The notes beneath the pieces are model-generated. The model searched no databases. It was not told the DNA's origin and worked only from the letters and a program-made list of their open reading frames with translations. Positions 6,470 through 7,640 of a stretch of DNA of 7,640 nt are shown here, piece by piece; position 1 is the stretch's first letter, and each line of letters opens with the position of its first letter. The DNA comes from DAOQAU01 sp035354275 (GTDB taxonomy: Bacteria; Cyanobacteriota; Vampirovibrionia; Gastranaerophilales; Gastranaerophilaceae). The position numbers were made by a program, and so were the translations under genes. The stretch spans positions 1 through 7,640 of the forward strand of contig DAOQAU010000066.1 in NCBI GenBank assembly GCA_035354275.1. Reading direction: 5' to 3'.

Positions 6470-6488
6470 CAAGAAAGGAGAAACTGGT

Positions 6489-6770
6489 ATGCAAAAAGGA
6501 ATTAAGGCAAAACCTGAGGAAATTATTTCTATCCTCAGGCAGATTGAAATCCTTACAAATCAAGGAAACAGCATCCAAATGTCTTGCAGAGAAGCAGGAA
6601 TTACAGAGCAAACATTCTACCGCTGGAGAAAACAATACGGCGGGATGCAGCTTCCGCACATCAAAGAAATGAAAAAACTTCAAGAAGAAAATGTACGGCT
6701 TAAGAAGATTGTAGCTGATTTAACCTTAGAGAAACTGATATTAAATGAAGTAGTTCAGGGAAAGTTCTAA
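6489..6770 (+). CDS. IS3-family transposase OrfA
   Basis: Protein of 93 aa, the usual length for OrfA. Residues about 30-52 are the helix-turn-helix that binds the terminal repeats (MSCREAGITEQTFYRWRKQY). Residues about 58-90 are a leucine-zipper-like helix (MKKLQEENVRLKKIVADLTL) that supports multimers and OrfAB assembly. ATG 6489 has AAAGGAG at 6474-6480, eight bases upstream. OrfA alone regulates the element in related systems, and frameshifting near its end makes the OrfAB transposase. Here the full OrfAB cannot be made, because orfB is split. Confidence 0.88.
   Translation: MQKGIKAKPEEIISILRQIEILTNQGNSIQMSCREAGITEQTFYRWRKQYGGMQLPHIKEMKKLQEENVRLKKIVADLTLEKLILNEVVQGKF
6758..6764 (+). other. 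-1 frameshift slippery heptamer GGGAAAG
   Basis: In the orfA frame the bases read G GGA AAG, the X XXY YYZ pattern for tandem -1 slippage, four codon-position steps before the TAA at 6768-6770. Slippage leads into the orfB frame as VLSPQRKKQAVIHLI. The -1 frame is closed by TGA at 6746-6748, so the shift must occur after that point. A downstream stimulating structure is not obvious. Confidence 0.55.
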
Positions 6771-6973
6771 GCCCTCAGCGAAAGAAACAAGCTGTTATTC
6801 ACCTCATTCAAAAATTGAACATATCCGAGCGTAAAGCCTGCACAGCACTGAAAATAAACAGAATGACCAAGCGGTATATTCCGCAAAAGCCAAATGATGA
6901 AAAGCTTTTGCGAGAAGATATCGCTCGGCTTGTGTCAAAATACGGCAGGTACGGTTACAGAAGAATAACAGCA
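6764..6973 (+). pseudogene. IS3-family transposase OrfB, 5' part
   Basis: In the -1 frame relative to orfA, 70 codons encode the OrfB N-terminus: LSPQRKKQAVIHLIQKLNIS, then SERKACTALKINRMTKRY and LVSKYGRYGYRRITA. This is the second helix-turn-helix region before the catalytic core. The OrfB sequence ends at 6973, where the right terminal repeat of the element begins in inverted orientation. The frame runs on by chance to a TAG at 7055-7057. A TTG at 6815 also starts in this frame, but family OrfBs begin earlier or are made by frameshifting. No catalytic residue is included, so this piece is inactive. Confidence 0.85.
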
Positions 6974-6997
6974 TGTCAAGCCCCCAATTTTTGTACC
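6974..6997. repeat. Right terminal inverted repeat (IRR), misplaced
   Basis: Begins TGTCAAGCCCCC and ends GTACC, matching the left repeat. Read outward on the minus strand, its tip is CTTGACA, a consensus -35. It also encodes the last OrfB residues (NLVQKLGA, stop at 6976-6978). It directly adjoins the interrupted OrfB frame at 6973. Confidence 0.75.
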
Positions 6998-7640
6998 AAG
7001 TTAAGAGTTAGTATTTCTGCGTTTAATAATTTAGTTACAGGAGCAGGGGGCGCATAGTTCAAAGAACTATGCGGGCGAATTTCGTTGTACTCCCGTCTGT
7101 AATTTTCTGCCATAACTTTTGCCTCTTTCAATGTATAAAACACTTCTCCGTTCAATAATTCATCTCTTAGTATTCCGTTAAACCTTTCGTTAAAGCCATT
7201 CTCCCAAGGACTTCCAGGAGTGATGTAAGCAGTCTTTACTCGGATTTGTCGCAAAAAAGCCTGTATATTTTTTGCGACAAATTCCGAACCGTTATCACTT
7301 CTGATATACTCTGGGACTCCTTTTGTAATAAATAATTCCGACAACACCTCGATTAAATCGTTTGATTTTAAGCTGTAATTGACCTCTATTCTCAAACATT
7401 TTCTCGTAAATTCATCCAATATCGTCAACATTCTGATTTTCTTGCCGTTGTATAATTTATCTTGCACGAAATCGTAACTCCAAACATGGTTTTTATGCAA
7501 AGGTCTGAGCCTGATGCAAGAGCCGTCATTAAAGTACAGCCTTCCGCGCTTCTTTTGTTTTTGCGGGACTCTTAGCCCTTCTTTCCGCCAAATTCTTTCA
7601 ACTCTTTTGTGATTTACTCGCCAGCCCTCAGCCCTGAGTA
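6976..7640 (-). CDS. IS3-family transposase OrfB, catalytic part (5' end off the window)
   Basis: The frame is open from the window edge; 220 full codons are seen, beginning LRAEGWRVNHKRVERIWRKE. The rve-type integrase core follows with a complete DDE triad: Asp in WSYDFV (codon 7473-7471), Asp in RSDNGSEF (7296-7294) and Glu in NGFNERFN (7188-7186), with 35 residues between the last two. RPHSSLNYAPPAP is the usual C-terminal motif. A TTG at 7498-7500 could start a frame, but the homologous sequence clearly runs on upstream, so it is not the start. The catalytic residues are intact, yet this part lacks the N-terminal half unless a full second copy continues beyond the window. Confidence 0.88.
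   Translation of the reverse strand, partial: LRAEGWRVNHKRVERIWRKEGLRVPQKQKKRGRLYFNDGSCIRLRPLHKNHVWSYDFVQDKLYNGKKIRMLTILDEFTRKCLRIEVNYSLKSNDLIEVLSELFITKGVPEYIRSDNGSEFVAKNIQAFLRQIRVKTAYITPGSPWENGFNERFNGILRDELLNGEVFYTLKEAKVMAENYRREYNEIRPHSSLNYAPPAPVTKLLNAEILTLNLVQKLGA
7051..7073. repeat. 10-bp hairpin in the 3' part of orfB
   Basis: CGCATAGTTC (7051-7060) and GAACTATGCG (7064-7073) form a perfect stem with a 3-base loop. It lies within the codons for RPHSSLNYAPP on the minus strand. No T tract follows on either strand; its role is unknown and it may be chance. Confidence 0.4.

Larger units (their letters stand above)
6406..7640. mobile_element. IS3-family element (IS407-type), rearranged
   Basis: The left terminal repeat starts at 6406 inside the cheY-like gene. 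orfA, a -1 frameshift site and the 5' part of orfB follow on the plus strand. At 6973/6974 the order breaks: the right terminal repeat appears in inverted orientation, then the 3' part of orfB on the minus strand runs to the window end. The orfA HTH, the NHKRVERIWR and GSPWENGFNERFN motifs and the DDE residues place it in the IS407 group of the IS3 family. Adding one base at 7641, the two pieces sum to 1236 bp (568 + 668), a normal length for the group. The right edge in the host gene is not seen, so no target duplication can be confirmed; it would begin from GAAA at 6402-6405 if four bases long. Confidence 0.88.

Noticed and set aside
6251..6472. Minus-strand open frame across the cheY/IS boundary
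   Set aside because: It spans the insertion junction, so it cannot be an old gene, and it mirrors the receiver codons.
6974..7057. Plus-strand continuation of OrfB to a stop at 7057
   Set aside because: The residues after ITA come from the inverted right terminal repeat and the opposite strand of orfB; they have no family likeness.
7498..7500. TTG as start of a 174-aa transposase
   Set aside because: The homologous OrfB sequence continues upstream to the window edge in the same frame.
1..7640. tRNA, rRNA, CRISPR arrays, phage genes
   Set aside because: No cloverleaf, rRNA-like block or regularly spaced repeat was seen, and no phage protein motif on either strand.

Overview
The window is AT-rich DNA from a diderm bacterium. 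The diderm call rests on an MlaA/VacJ-type outer-membrane lipid-transport domain. A flagellar-switch-type protein, a response regulator and a degenerate HD-GYP protein suggest a motility or surface-signalling lineage. The mix would fit a gut Gastranaerophilales (Melainabacteria) or another low-GC diderm, but I can see no marker gene, so the lineage is a low-confidence guess.

Left part (1-3511): a long gene fuses an MlaA domain to an alpha/beta-hydrolase with a plausible Ser-Asp-His triad (48-2132). After an extended -10 promoter comes a secreted protein with a hydrophobic C-terminal region (2209-2925). Convergent to it on the minus strand is a SprA-related protein with an HEQAH metalloprotease-like motif (2945-3511).

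Middle part (3512-6175): a divergent promoter region leads into a tightly packed operon of three overlapping genes. They encode a degenerate HD-GYP protein (GYP motif gone, HD changed to HN), a FliY/FliN-type switch protein with a C-terminal SpoA domain, and a membrane-anchored TPR protein. A CheY-like gene with its own promoter and Shine-Dalgarno site follows. Together they look like a signalling module acting on a motility-switch-type complex.

Right part (6270-7640): the cheY-like gene is cut after 45 codons by an IS3-family element of the IS407 type. The element is rearranged. Its left end, orfA, a -1 frameshift site and the first part of orfB lie on the plus strand up to 6973. They are followed at once by the element's right terminal repeat and the rest of orfB on the minus strand, which runs to the window end. 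The two pieces are exactly complementary: the plus piece stops at orfB residues ...RRITA, and the minus piece starts one base into the next codon, ...LLRAEGW. Either the right part of one element was inverted, or a second copy inserted head-on into the first and the window stops at the point matching the insertion site, or the assembly is chimaeric. The tips carry a split promoter: TTGACA at the right tip and TATAAT 13 bases inside the left tip, which would be 17 bp apart in a circle junction with a 4-bp spacer.

No tRNA, rRNA, CRISPR array or convincing intrinsic terminator was found.
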